Positions 5,649 to 5,826 of a stretch of 5,826 nt of DNA are shown here, in pieces. Location: contig JAJECB010000082.1 of assembly GCA_022822245.1 (NCBI GenBank), positions 1 through 5,826 on the forward strand, in the 5' to 3' direction. The notes under the pieces were generated by a model. The model was not told the origin of the DNA, searched no databases, and saw nothing but the letters and a program-made list of their open reading frames with translations. The position numbers were made by a program, and so were the translations under genes. Positions within the stretch are counted from its first letter, which is position 1, and each line of letters begins with the position of its first letter. This DNA comes from Gammaproteobacteria bacterium (GTDB lineage: Bacteria > Pseudomonadota > Gammaproteobacteria > HK1).

Positions 5649-5826
5649 TCAGCCGAGCCGCGCGAGAGATTCGCGGACGGTGGGGCGCTCTCCGGACTCG
5701 ACGTCCTGGCGTCGGCGCTCGTGGAACGCGGCGAGGGTCCGGTTGGCTTCGGCGAACGCGGCGATCTGGTCGCAGTACTCGTCGAGCCGGCGGCCCGGCA
5801 GCGCCCAGAGGGCGATGTCGTCCGAG
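5649..5826 (-). CDS. C-terminal end of an unrecognised protein (partial)
   Basis: The last 58 codons of a minus-strand gene enter from the right edge and stop at TGA 5651-5649. The visible part begins SDDIALWALPGRRLDEYC and ends PTVRESLARLG. Between them is a probably helical, charged stretch (IAAFAEANRTLAAF, then HERRRQDVESGERP). Nearly every codon ends in G or C, as in the metabolic genes of this window and unlike the intervening defence genes, so it is very likely real and belongs to the host background. I do not recognise the family from this fragment. It lies about 300 bases upstream of the ATPase on the same strand, and no T-run terminator separates them. Confidence 0.65.
   Translation of the reverse strand, partial: SDDIALWALPGRRLDEYCDQIAAFAEANRTLAAFHERRRQDVESGERPTVRESLARLG

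Noticed and set aside
1..5826. CRISPR array, tRNA, rRNA, integrase or insertion sequence ends
   Set aside because: I found no regularly spaced repeats, no tRNA-like arms, no transposase or recombinase motifs, and no matching terminal repeats around the low-GC island.

Overview
The window comes from a high-GC bacterium. Sample lines of the metabolic genes count at 70-72% G+C, and their codons almost always end in G or C. The lineage cannot be fixed from sequence alone: Gemmatimonadota, Actinomycetota and high-GC Pseudomonadota all fit. There is no ribosomal RNA, tRNA, CRISPR array or recognisable transposase.

Layout. Bases 1-170 hold no convincing gene. A plus-strand gene (181-1176) encodes a P1-family (DmpA/NylC-like) self-cleaving N-terminal-nucleophile peptidase. 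It converges on a minus-strand cluster across an 82-base gap containing a 12-base GC palindrome. Read in its own direction, the minus strand carries: the last 58 codons of an unrecognised protein (5826-5649); about 300 bases without a convincing gene, whose downstream end is AT-rich and probably holds the promoter; an ABC-type AAA ATPase of the RloA/AbiLi/AAA15 kind (5347-4070); an RloB/AbiLii-family Toprim-like protein (4066-3419); a flavoprotein of the succinate dehydrogenase/fumarate reductase/L-aspartate oxidase superfamily (3419-1704); and a small 2Fe-2S protein resembling only the N-terminal domain of SdhB/FrdB (1684-1259).

How the genes fit together. The ATPase and RloB-like genes are three bases apart and form a typical two-component anti-phage or abortive-infection module (RloAB/AbiL, analogous in design to the PARIS AriA-AriB pair). 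Their composition (53-60% G+C in sampled lines, 38% in the promoter) is well below that of the flanks, which suggests acquisition by transfer. The RloB stop and the flavoprotein start overlap by one base (TGATG), so the defence pair and the redox pair are probably one transcript.

The redox pair is itself unusual. The flavoprotein lacks the FAD-linking histidine and part of the dicarboxylate-binding site. The iron-sulfur subunit lacks the second cluster domain and has one extra residue between its first two cysteines. The most interesting question is whether the four genes form one functional system or whether a defence cassette landed in front of a metabolic operon. The sequence alone favours the second reading but does not exclude the first.
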